Positions 1-8,151 of a stretch of DNA of 64,000 nt are shown piece by piece. The first letter of the stretch is position 1; each line of letters opens with the position of its first letter. The notes beneath the pieces are model-generated. The model saw only the letters and a program-made list of their open reading frames with translations. It did not search any database and was not told the DNA's origin. Origin of the DNA: Verrucomicrobiota bacterium (lineage in GTDB: Bacteria > Verrucomicrobiota > Verrucomicrobiia > Limisphaerales > BJHT01); NCBI GenBank assembly GCA_014193395.1, contig BJHT01000005.1, positions 1 to 64,000 of the forward strand, written 5' to 3'. The position numbers and the translations under genes were made by a program.

Positions 1-62
1 GGGGGGGGGGGGGGTGGGGGGGGTGGCGGTAGAAGGCGGCGGCCCGGTAGGGGAAAAAGTTT

Positions 63-325
63 GGGACGCGCGCAACGCGTCCCTACCGAGGTGTGGGCAT
101 CGTGGTAGGGCTGCGCTGCGCGCGGCCGTGCAATTTTCCGGTCGGGCGCGTGAGGGAAGATGAGGGCGTTGGTTTGCAAACGGGCGTCGCGGTGGGGCAG
201 AAGTTAGGGACGCGCGCAACGCGTCCCTACCGAGGAAGGGGCGCGTGGGGATTGGCGGGGACGGTGGTTTGCAAGCGGGCGTCGCGGTGGGAGGGAAATG
301 GTTGGGGACGCGCGCAGCGGATCCC
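63..325. repeat. REP-like hairpin repeats downstream of the RAYT gene (hairpins at 63-83, 207-227, degenerate 305-325; second-type hairpin about 113-137)
   Basis: gggacgcgcgcaacgcgtccc (8-bp stem, 5-nt loop) occurs at 63-83 and 207-227; degenerate gggacgcgcgcagcggatccc at 305-325; each is followed by ctacc; second type ggtagggctgcgctgcgcgcggcc near 113. Confidence 0.8.
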
Positions 326-334
326 TACCAAATA

Positions 335-805
335 TTACCACCGGATTTCGTGGACGCGGCCGAAGAAGGGCCAGTCCTCGGGTGTGGTCGCGAGGCCGGC
401 GCGGACGGGGTTTTCGCGGACGTATTGCCATTTCTCGGCGTAGCTTTCGCCGTCGCGAAGGCGGTGGTGCATTCCGCCGCGTTGGAAGGTGCCGGTGTCG
501 GGATGGGTTTTGGCGAAGCGGTCTTTCCAGAAGGCCATCCATTTCTCGATGGTGAATTTCAGGTCGCGCGGCGCGCAGAAGAGGTGGAGGTGGTCGGGCA
601 TGAGCACGTAGTCGCTGACGAGCCACGCGGTGGCGGTGTGTTCCCAGATTTGATGCAGGGCGCGTTGGACGGAGGGTTGCGCGAGCCAGCGTTCGCGTTT
701 GTCGGTGCAGACGGTGAGGAAGACCCAGTTGGGGCCGCTGAGGGAGAGGTGGACGCCCTTGGCGGGTGTGTGGCGTCCGGGTTCGCGATAGGGATCATCG
801 CTCAT
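335..805 (-). CDS. REP-associated tyrosine transposase (RAYT), IS200-like Y1 HUH family
   Basis: Translation has the HUH motif in DYVLMPDHLHLF and the C-terminal YVRENPVRAGL motif typical of RAYTs; flanked by REP-like hairpins. Confidence 0.9.
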   Translation of the reverse strand: MSDDPYREPGRHTPAKGVHLSLSGPNWVFLTVCTDKRERWLAQPSVQRALHQIWEHTATAWLVSDYVLMPDHLHLFCAPRDLKFTIEKWMAFWKDRFAKTHPDTGTFQRGGMHHRLRDGESYAEKWQYVRENPVRAGLATTPEDWPFFGRVHEIRW

Positions 806-905
806 GGGGCGGGAGGTTATTGGTGGCGGTGAGGGGGTGGCAATGGTGTTTTTTGCGGAGGGCGCGGTGGGTCGGTGGACGCGGTGGGGAAGGGGGAAAG
901 GTCAC

Positions 906-1060
906 GGACGCGCGGCAGCGCGTCCCTACCGAATCGCGGTAGGGCCGCGTTGCGCGCGGCCCTGCAAATTCCGGATTCGGGCACGTTGGAAAGAAGCGGG
1001 CGTCGGTTGCAGGCGGACGTCGCGGCGGGGGGAAAGGTCACGGACGCGCGCAGCGCGTCC
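906..1060. repeat. REP-like hairpin repeats upstream of the RAYT gene (906-925, 943-961, 1042-1060)
   Basis: ggacgcgcggcagcgcgtcc, ggccgcgttgcgcgcggcc and ggacgcgcgcagcgcgtcc are near-perfect palindromes of the same types as on the other side of the RAYT. Confidence 0.8.
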
Positions 1061-1122
1061 TTACCAGCTCAAGCGTTGCGGCGAATGCCGCTCGGGCACG
1101 GGCCGTCCGGGACTGACCACTT

Positions 1123-2526
1123 ATGCTGGCATTCCATGATTCTTCTGGCGCGCGTTCTTTGCTCAATCGCCGCGCGTTTCTGCGCGTTGGCGGGCTGGGG
1201 CTGGGCGGGTTGACGTTGAGCGATCTGTTCGCGGCGAAGGCGCTGGCGCGCGCGCGGCGGCTGCCGTTGAAGGACAAGTCGGTGATTTTTCTCTTCATGC
1301 ACGGCGGGCCGTCGCAGTTCGAGACGTTCGATCCGAAGATGGACGCGCCGCGCGAAATCCGCAGCGCGACGGGCGAGATTCCCACGACAATCCCCGGCAT
1401 CCGGTTCGGGAGCACGATGGAGAAATTGGCGCGGCTGGCGCACAAGTTCAGCACGGTGCGGTCGTTTGCCACGGGCGATGCGAATCACGACATCAAGCCG
1501 ATCGTGAGCCGCGAGACGCAGCGGGCGAACCTGGGGTCCCTCTATTCGCGCATCGCCGGGCCGCTGCGGTCGGACACGGGGATGCCGACGAATGTGGCGT
1601 TGTTTCCGCGCGCGGTGCAGCCGGCGGCGGGGCCGGCGATCACGCAGTTCGGCGACTTCAGCGCGACGGGGGATTTGGGGACGGCGTATGCGCCGTTCGT
1701 CCCGGGCGCGGGTGGCGGCTTGCAGCAGGACATGAAGCTGAATCTGCCGACGGACCGGCTGAACGACCGGCGCGCGCTGCTGGCGGGGATCGATCAGTGG
1801 AAGCGCTGGGTGGACACGAGCGGCGTGGTCGAGGGGTTGAGCGCGTTTCAGGAGCAAGCGTTCGAGGCGCTGATGGGCGGGGTGTCCGACGCGTTCGATA
1901 TTTCCAAGGAAGACCCGCGCTTGGTCGCGCGCTACGACACAGCGCCGCTGGTGCCGCCGGACCGGATCAATCCGAAGTGGAATAATCGCAAGCATTACGC
2001 GGATCACGGCGCGACGCTGGGCAAGCTGCTGCTGATGGCGCGGCGGCTGTGCGAGCGCGGCGCGGGCTTTGTCACGGTGAACACGAGCTTCGTCTGGGAC
2101 ATGCACGCGGACGCGAACAACGCGACGATCACAGAGGGCATGGGGTATGTCGGCACGCCGTTCGACCATGCGGTGGCGGCGTTCATCGAGGACGTCGAGG
2201 CGCGCGGGCTGCGCGACAAGATTCTGCTCGTGTGTTGCGGCGAGATGGGCCGCACGCCGCGCATCAACAAGAACGGCGGGCGGGATCACTGGGGCGGCCT
2301 CGCGCCGTTGCTGCTCTACGGCGGCGGCCTGCGGATGGGCGCGGTGATCGGGCAATCCACGCGCGACGGCGGCGAACCGGCCGAGGATCGCGTGACGATG
2401 GCGGACCTGATGGCGACGATCATGCACACGATCCTGGACGTGGGCGAAGTGCGGCTGACGGACGGGCTGCCGAACAACCTGCTCGAGCTGGTCACGCGCG
2501 GGGGACCGATCAAGGGGCTGGTGTGA
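1123..2526 (+). CDS. DUF1501 family protein (sulfatase-like fold, twin-arginine/secreted type)
   Basis: LLNRRAFLRVGGLGLGGLTLSDLF N-terminus; FLFMHGGPSQFETFDPK, VCCGEMGRTPRINKNGGRDHWG motifs typical of DUF1501. Confidence 0.9.
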   Translation: MLAFHDSSGARSLLNRRAFLRVGGLGLGGLTLSDLFAAKALARARRLPLKDKSVIFLFMHGGPSQFETFDPKMDAPREIRSATGEIPTTIPGIRFGSTMEKLARLAHKFSTVRSFATGDANHDIKPIVSRETQRANLGSLYSRIAGPLRSDTGMPTNVALFPRAVQPAAGPAITQFGDFSATGDLGTAYAPFVPGAGGGLQQDMKLNLPTDRLNDRRALLAGIDQWKRWVDTSGVVEGLSAFQEQAFEALMGGVSDAFDISKEDPRLVARYDTAPLVPPDRINPKWNNRKHYADHGATLGKLLLMARRLCERGAGFVTVNTSFVWDMHADANNATITEGMGYVGTPFDHAVAAFIEDVEARGLRDKILLVCCGEMGRTPRINKNGGRDHWGGLAPLLLYGGGLRMGAVIGQSTRDGGEPAEDRVTMADLMATIMHTILDVGEVRLTDGLPNNLLELVTRGGPIKGLV

Positions 2527-2594
2527 GGGGCGCGCTGGGGTGTCGGGGTGAGAGAGTGTGAGTGTGAGGGAGGAGCGGCAAAGACCGCAAACCA

Positions 2595-3458
2595 TCACGC
2601 TTGCTGACGGGCGCGTTCCATCGCCGCGGCGATTTCGCGTTCCATCACGGGCAAGGGATTGAGCCAGGTCAGCGGGTCGCTGACGGCGGTGACGCGGTTC
2701 GTTTTGGGATCCCAATGCACCGGGCCGAAACGCGCGGGCGCAGGCCGGTCGCGCAGCAGGTGGCCCATCGCGTCGTCCTTGTTGAAATGCCAGAACTCGA
2801 AGGGGAAATGGATGAAGCCGTGAGCCTCGACCATGGCGGTGATTTCCAGGCGATTGCGGAGCGCGTCGGGTGTGATGAACGGCGAGCGCATGGGCGTGTT
2901 CTCGCTCATCTCCAGATAGGGAAATCCGCGCCAGACCTCGGAGCCGTCGTCGCGGCGGAACACGGAAACGTCGATGGCTGACCCGGACATGTGCGTGCCG
3001 ATCTTGGGGATGTTGGCGACGAGCACGAGCGCGCGGCGCGCGACCATCTCGACCGGCGGCAGGGTGCCGCCATTTTCCCAGATGCACTTGCGGACGATGG
3101 CATCGAAAACCTCAGGCTTGCGCACCAACTGGCCCTGCATCTCGAGCGACCGAAAGGCGTCCTCGATTTTCAAAATCCACCCGCGCGCATTCATGTCGCG
3201 GCCCACGTTCACCACGTCACGCACCAGGCTTTCGCGCATGTAAAACACGCGGTCGAGTCCACCGGCGATCTTGGTCGTGGAGAAAAGCATCTCGACGCCG
3301 GCGGCACGCGCGGCGTCCGGCAGCGAGGCGAAACCTTCCCCACACTCGCGCACCTCGAAGGGCAGGATTCTCTGCACAAAGTCATAACCGAGCTGCATCT
3401 GCTCGGCCCAGTAGGCGCGGCGCGCGGCTTCGTCGTGGGGGATTTGAGTGGTGTTCAT
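2595..3458 (-). CDS. D-alanyl-D-alanine dipeptidase-like (peptidase M15D/VanX-like)
   Basis: GTHMSGSAIDVSVFRRDDGSEV (HxxGxAxD zinc motif) and FPFEFWHFNKDD motifs. Confidence 0.8.
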   Translation of the reverse strand: MNTTQIPHDEAARRAYWAEQMQLGYDFVQRILPFEVRECGEGFASLPDAARAAGVEMLFSTTKIAGGLDRVFYMRESLVRDVVNVGRDMNARGWILKIEDAFRSLEMQGQLVRKPEVFDAIVRKCIWENGGTLPPVEMVARRALVLVANIPKIGTHMSGSAIDVSVFRRDDGSEVWRGFPYLEMSENTPMRSPFITPDALRNRLEITAMVEAHGFIHFPFEFWHFNKDDAMGHLLRDRPAPARFGPVHWDPKTNRVTAVSDPLTWLNPLPVMEREIAAAMERARQQA

Positions 3459-3503
3459 AGGGTGGGTTTTTGGGAAATAAGCAACAGACTGCTTGAAAAC
3501 CCG

Positions 3504-3575
3504 GTTTGGAGTTCCGCGTTTACGCGGCTCGGGCCTCGTGCGACAAGCGGGCCGCGCAAACGCGGAACTCCAAAC
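3504..3575. repeat. Inverted repeat element
   Basis: gtttggagttccgcg at 3504-3518 and its exact reverse complement cgcggaactccaaac at 3561-3575; the complementarity extends inward. Confidence 0.8.
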
Positions 3576-3630
3576 TCAGTCCACCGCAGCTCAAAGGATT
3601 TTTCCAAACGGTTCATAGATTGCTTTGGTG

Positions 3631-4722
3631 TCACGGCTTCAACTTCAGCTCCACCAGATAGATGGCCGTAATAGCCTTCCCCGCCGCATCCTTCTCATGA
3701 CTTGAATAGTAGGAAACGAGAGCGCGCGTAGGAGAGAGGGTTACGAAGCCGGGATAGGAGTTGTCGCCTTCGCTGGGGAATTCGGCGAACTCTTGTAACC
3801 CATCACCCACGAGCCAGCAGAGCGAGGTCTTCGGGCCGCGGTCGGTCGTGGTCTTGCGCCCGCCGACGATGGTGTGTTCGCCCCAGCGCGCGAGCAGGGG
3901 ACCGCCGATGTGGCGGTCGAGGTCTTTGCGATCCCATTCGAGGTAGGGCGGGCGGGAGCGGTAGAGACGCGCGTTTTTGCGTCCGCCGTGCCGACCGACG
4001 GCGAGGACAGAACCGTCTTTCTCGAAGAGGAACGCGGTCTCGTCACCGGCGGACTCCGCGAAGAAGGCACGCTTTTTCCAGATCAGGCCGTCGTCGCTTT
4101 CGAGCATGAGCGCCTGAACCTTTTCACCTTCGCCCCGGGCATTGATGTCGAAGTCAGGGTAGCGACGACCGCAGAGATAAGCTCGGTCGCCGAAAGTTGC
4201 CGCACGCCAGATGTAATGACCGAAGGTGCCTTCGAGCAGCACGGGGCTATTCCACGCGGTGCCGTCATCGGACCACGCGGCGTAGCCGAGATGCTTGTTT
4301 ACGTCCCATTCCGTCCGCGGGAGAGGTTTCCCGCCGGTCCACCAAGTGCCGGAGTAAACGAAGAGCCGGTCGCGGAAGATGAGAAAGTGCGGATCGCGCG
4401 TGTCGCGGTCCTTCACGGCGAAACGATGCGCCGGCTCCCAAGTGGCGCCTTCGTCCTTGCTGCGGAGAATGATCACCGAGGCGGTCGAAAAGACGCCGTG
4501 GCCGTCCGGGCAACTGCGGAAGGTGAGGTAGAGATGGCCTCGAAACCGGCAGAGGTCGGTGAAGGCGTTGTGCTCGCCATTGTGAAAGGCGCGCCGCACT
4601 GGACTGACAGTGACCTGCGGGGGCGGGGCGGCGACGGCAGTCAGGGCCACAGCCGCGAAAACCAGCAGCGCCGAAGAGAGCCGCACCAAGGAAGCAATGG
4701 AGAGCATACGCATAGGATTCAT
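3631..4722 (-). CDS. Exo-alpha-sialidase / BNR-type secreted protein
   Basis: Start chosen at MNPMRMLSIASLVRLSS (signal peptide); SDDGTAWNSPVLL, ESDDGLIWKK, SKDEGATWEP are Asp-box-like motifs. Confidence 0.7.
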   Translation of the reverse strand: MNPMRMLSIASLVRLSSALLVFAAVALTAVAAPPPQVTVSPVRRAFHNGEHNAFTDLCRFRGHLYLTFRSCPDGHGVFSTASVIILRSKDEGATWEPAHRFAVKDRDTRDPHFLIFRDRLFVYSGTWWTGGKPLPRTEWDVNKHLGYAAWSDDGTAWNSPVLLEGTFGHYIWRAATFGDRAYLCGRRYPDFDINARGEGEKVQALMLESDDGLIWKKRAFFAESAGDETAFLFEKDGSVLAVGRHGGRKNARLYRSRPPYLEWDRKDLDRHIGGPLLARWGEHTIVGGRKTTTDRGPKTSLCWLVGDGLQEFAEFPSEGDNSYPGFVTLSPTRALVSYYSSHEKDAAGKAITAIYLVELKLKP

Positions 4723-4841
4723 GGGGTGAGTCTGACTCAAGGTTGCTTTGGTGTCATGCCAATACACTCGCAGAGGAGGCGCATTCCAGGAGATACCAAT
4801 CTCTGCGAAAGTCCGTGCCGTACGCACCGGGACCTCTGGCT

Positions 4842-4872
4842 CCCTCTCCTCCGTTCGGAACGGAGGAGAGGG
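4842..4872. repeat. 31-nt perfect palindrome
   Basis: ccctctcctccgttc-g-gaacggaggagaggg: 15-nt arms around a single central base. Confidence 0.85.
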
Positions 4873-5028
4873 TTGGGGAGAGGAGGGACTTCGCCATGAC
4901 GAGACCGCACCGAAGAGTGGGGCACCCCTCTCCCCGGCCGTCCCCCCGTTCGTGCCTCACGGGCCGAGCGAGATGGACGCGTTTCTCGTGTTGGCGACTC
5001 CGGCACGAACTTTTGCAGCGGTTGATAG

Positions 5029-6393
5029 CTACCGCGCAGGCTTGCCATCACCCACCAACTCGCGAATCCGCACCACCGCTTCATTTATCAGCCTCTCGCC
5101 CGCGTCCGCGGCCAGGAAGCTACACTCGGCTGCGCCGTAGCCGCCCTCTTTCACAGCCTGCGCGGTCGGAATGTACACCACGAACGGCGTGCCCCGTCCG
5201 TGATACGCAAGGCCAAGGATGAACGTGTTGGGAATGGGTGACTTAGCAGTAAGATCAAGCTGGTGTTGGATGAAAGGTTCGCCGGGGATGGCCACCAAGG
5301 CAAGGTCCTGATTGATGACAACGGTCAGCAACCCAACATCGGTAGTCTGGGTGCCATTTCGGTGCGGGAGGGCCAGGAGACTCTCTTTCACCCGGAGGCT
5401 GGGACGGAGAGTATCGGACTGTGGCTTGAGAGTTGCGGCCACGCGCAGCGCACCTTTGGCCAGGGAAATACCGGCCTGTCGGGAGATATTGAAGCGATTT
5501 TCACCGCGGAGATTGTGCAGGTCATAGGGATCAAGGTCGCCCGACGCGCCTTGCAGAAACATGGCCATGCAGTCACTGCCGAGTTCCTGTTCGAGATAGT
5601 CCACCATGGCTCCGGGATAGTCTCGCGAGACTACTCCGGCACCCATGAGCGCGACCGGGTGACACGCATACTGCACGGCGAAGGCGCGTGGCTTGCCCGA
5701 CAAGTCATCGACCCGCAGCACGCCGACAGTCGGATCGACGGGTTGGGTTGGCCGGCGGTCGGGGTTTTCCCACAACGGCAGGACACGGTCGGGTCGGACC
5801 AGCCGCCGGTTGTGGGCCATGTAGGCGCTCTCCAACGATCCCTTCCCGGAGACCAGGCGCGCAGGGAAGAGACTCTTCATCGCCTTGCCGATGGCGGCGA
5901 CCACCTTGTCCTCAGTCGCGGCATACCACGGGTCCGCCGAGAGACCGGGCCAATCGACGGCGACGCCCGGGCCTTTGGGGCTGCGCGTCCAGTCCGGCGC
6001 GGCGGGCGGCTTGATATAAAGTCCTCGTGGTGCCATGGCGGCATGGGTGTGGGTGGCGCAGAGGATCACCTGATCGACGCCCCATCTGGCCTTCGCCTCG
6101 GCGATCACCTTCTGCGACGCAAAGACTATTAAATCCAGCGAGACAATCGCCACGGACTGAGTCTCACTCTTGAGGATAAGCACGCGCGCATAGAGCGGGT
6201 CACGCAGGCGCAGCGGCTGGCCCAGGAGATTCACCGCCTCCTGTTCCGTCGGAGTTATCTCAACCTTGGCAGTTCCGGCTAAGAAGGTAGGTGCCGAGGC
6301 GGGGGCGGCGGAAATACTGAGCACTGAAATCAGCGAGAATAGGATAATAGAAAGAGCGGTAACTGGTAGGTGTGTTGTCAGTTGAGACTTCAT
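5029..6393 (-). CDS. Neutral/alkaline non-lysosomal ceramidase-like secreted protein
   Basis: FLAGTAKVEITP and VDQVILCATHTHAAMAP motifs; signal peptide from MKSQLTTHLPVTALSIILFSL. Confidence 0.7.
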   Translation of the reverse strand: MKSQLTTHLPVTALSIILFSLISVLSISAAPASAPTFLAGTAKVEITPTEQEAVNLLGQPLRLRDPLYARVLILKSETQSVAIVSLDLIVFASQKVIAEAKARWGVDQVILCATHTHAAMAPRGLYIKPPAAPDWTRSPKGPGVAVDWPGLSADPWYAATEDKVVAAIGKAMKSLFPARLVSGKGSLESAYMAHNRRLVRPDRVLPLWENPDRRPTQPVDPTVGVLRVDDLSGKPRAFAVQYACHPVALMGAGVVSRDYPGAMVDYLEQELGSDCMAMFLQGASGDLDPYDLHNLRGENRFNISRQAGISLAKGALRVAATLKPQSDTLRPSLRVKESLLALPHRNGTQTTDVGLLTVVINQDLALVAIPGEPFIQHQLDLTAKSPIPNTFILGLAYHGRGTPFVVYIPTAQAVKEGGYGAAECSFLAADAGERLINEAVVRIRELVGDGKPAR

Positions 6394-6450
6394 GCGGGTG
6401 TTGTGGTCACCGGTGTGCTCGGGATATGTCATAGGTGCTAGCGGAAACTT

Positions 6451-6606
6451 GGGTGGCACAGGCTACCAGCCTGTGCCGTCTGGCGACTCGCCGGACGGAA
6501 TGGGTGTGACGATGTTTTGGCGCAAGCGCGCCGGATCGTATGAACATCTCCCTCCATTCCACCGGGCCAGTGGCCCGGCGGCACAGGCGGGTCGCCCGTG
6601 CCACCC
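6451..6606. repeat. MITE/REPIN-like element with terminal inverted repeats and internal palindromes
   Basis: gggtggcac at 6451 and gtgccaccc ending 6606; internal ggcacaggctaccagcctgtgcc, ccgggccagtggcccgg, ggcacaggcgggtcgcccgtgcc hairpins. Confidence 0.75.
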
Positions 6607-6646
6607 GCCGACTATGATATGTCTGCCCTGATAAGTCATAGCTGCC

Positions 6647-7999
6647 TCACTTCTTCAAAGCCGCGGCTGTCTCTTGATGCTGCGCCCACGAGGCCTGCTG
6701 CAATTCCCTGGCGACCTCGGCGGGAATAGCGGCGGGTGCGGCGAGTCCGATGGGACTGCGCCCGGTCAACACACTGTAAATCCCACAGGCGTAGAGATAG
6801 GAACCTCGAAGACCGGGGTGCATTTTATCCTGGGCAAAGAGACTCTCCATTCGCTCGGCAGATGGTTGAGCGCCGAAGTATTTCGTGTAGGCCGGACTGG
6901 CATCCACGATGGGGACCGTGAGTTCCCTGCCCATGTCCAAGTGCAGGCGATGCTGTCGCTCGAACCCCGCCGGATAGTCTCTGAGAATCGAAGCCGTCCC
7001 GAACAGCAGCGTCCGGGCACCGCTGCTTTTGATCAGTTCATGAAACTGCCGTGCGTACGGTTGAAAGGCGGCGGACTCGACATAGTAAATGTCCTGCAAC
7101 ACCACGAAATCCCAGCCGCCGCCGGCAATCATCCCGCGCGCCGTATTGGTCCCGACCCCCAGCTCCCAATGACTGCGCAAGGTGGCACCGCCTTTGATGC
7201 AGCCGGTGATATGAATGGCCGGGGCACTCCGGTCCGACTCCGCGAGGTTTTCGATCAGGCGGTTGCTCACGAGGAGCGGGCATTGGCTGTTGCCGATCAT
7301 CAGTACGCGCAGCGGTTTCTTCGGCACCGGGAGCAGCGTCTCGATGGCTTGCGCCACCTGCTTCGACTGCAAGGCCGTGCCCTCGGCGGTGTAATGCACG
7401 CCGCCGCCGTCCCACAGCGGCTTGGAATGCTTCGCGACCAGGGAGTAAAGATCGTTCACCGCGATGCCCGCTCGGGCGATGTGTTCGGCGGCAATCTGGT
7501 TGCGCTCGATCACGTTCCGGTCCGGCGCGCCGTCCTTTTGCTGGCAGGGCGTGGTGGTGGCCCAGACCAGTTTCGCTCCCGGCGCATAGCGTTGCAGGGT
7601 GGCGAGGACATCTGCGAAGCCGGATCGGAAACCCGCCACGCCGCCGTGCAGGCCGTAGTTGAAATGGACCACGGCGTAGGCGTTTTGCCGGAGCACCAGT
7701 TTGATCTCATCCAGCAACGCCGGATCGCCCACCGCCTTCGAGGTGCCCAGCACCGAAACGTAGGCGCGATCCTTGAGCGCGGCACCCACCTCGGCAGCGT
7801 AGCGGACGGTAATCGAATCGCCGATCAACAACACCAGCGGCAGCACCGGACCGTTGGGCGGCCGGGTCTTGATGGTGATGGTACACCAGTCGTGCGCCTC
7901 GCGTGGGAGGGGGTAGTCGTAGCGGTCCTCGGCAGGGAAGGGTGCGGCGGCGGAAACAAACGTAAGCAACCCGACGAAAAGGAGCAGGCACCGGATCAT
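6647..7999 (-). CDS. SGNH/GDSL-type hydrolase, two-domain secreted protein
   Basis: LVLLIGDSITVRYAAEV (GDS block) and a second VLMIGNSQCPLL block; signal peptide at MIRCLLLFVGLL. Confidence 0.75.
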   Translation of the reverse strand: MIRCLLLFVGLLTFVSAAAPFPAEDRYDYPLPREAHDWCTITIKTRPPNGPVLPLVLLIGDSITVRYAAEVGAALKDRAYVSVLGTSKAVGDPALLDEIKLVLRQNAYAVVHFNYGLHGGVAGFRSGFADVLATLQRYAPGAKLVWATTTPCQQKDGAPDRNVIERNQIAAEHIARAGIAVNDLYSLVAKHSKPLWDGGGVHYTAEGTALQSKQVAQAIETLLPVPKKPLRVLMIGNSQCPLLVSNRLIENLAESDRSAPAIHITGCIKGGATLRSHWELGVGTNTARGMIAGGGWDFVVLQDIYYVESAAFQPYARQFHELIKSSGARTLLFGTASILRDYPAGFERQHRLHLDMGRELTVPIVDASPAYTKYFGAQPSAERMESLFAQDKMHPGLRGSYLYACGIYSVLTGRSPIGLAAPAAIPAEVARELQQASWAQHQETAAALKK

Positions 8000-8151
8000 G
8001 GTTTGGATATTTTGAAGTTTCGGCAACTTGCCACATGACTGCGTTGGGTCAGCGGGTTGTCCGCGGAGAGTGTCCGTGATGGCATGATGCTTCAATTCCT
8101 ACTTTTGCCCATTGGCAATCTTCGCGAATGCTGCGGGGTCGGCGGGTTGGC

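Noticed and set aside
1-24. Poly-G run (14 G, T, 8 G) as a G-quadruplex or regulatory site
   Set aside because: Located exactly at the window start and most simply a low-complexity or assembly-edge artefact; cannot be judged without flanking sequence or reads.
63-1060. REP repeats as a CRISPR array
   Set aside because: Repeats are short palindromes with irregular spacing around a RAYT; no cas genes and no uniform repeat-spacer pattern.
1069-3087. 672-aa minus-strand ORF
   Set aside because: Antisense to DUF1501 and overlapping the M15 peptidase gene; Arg-rich shadow translation.
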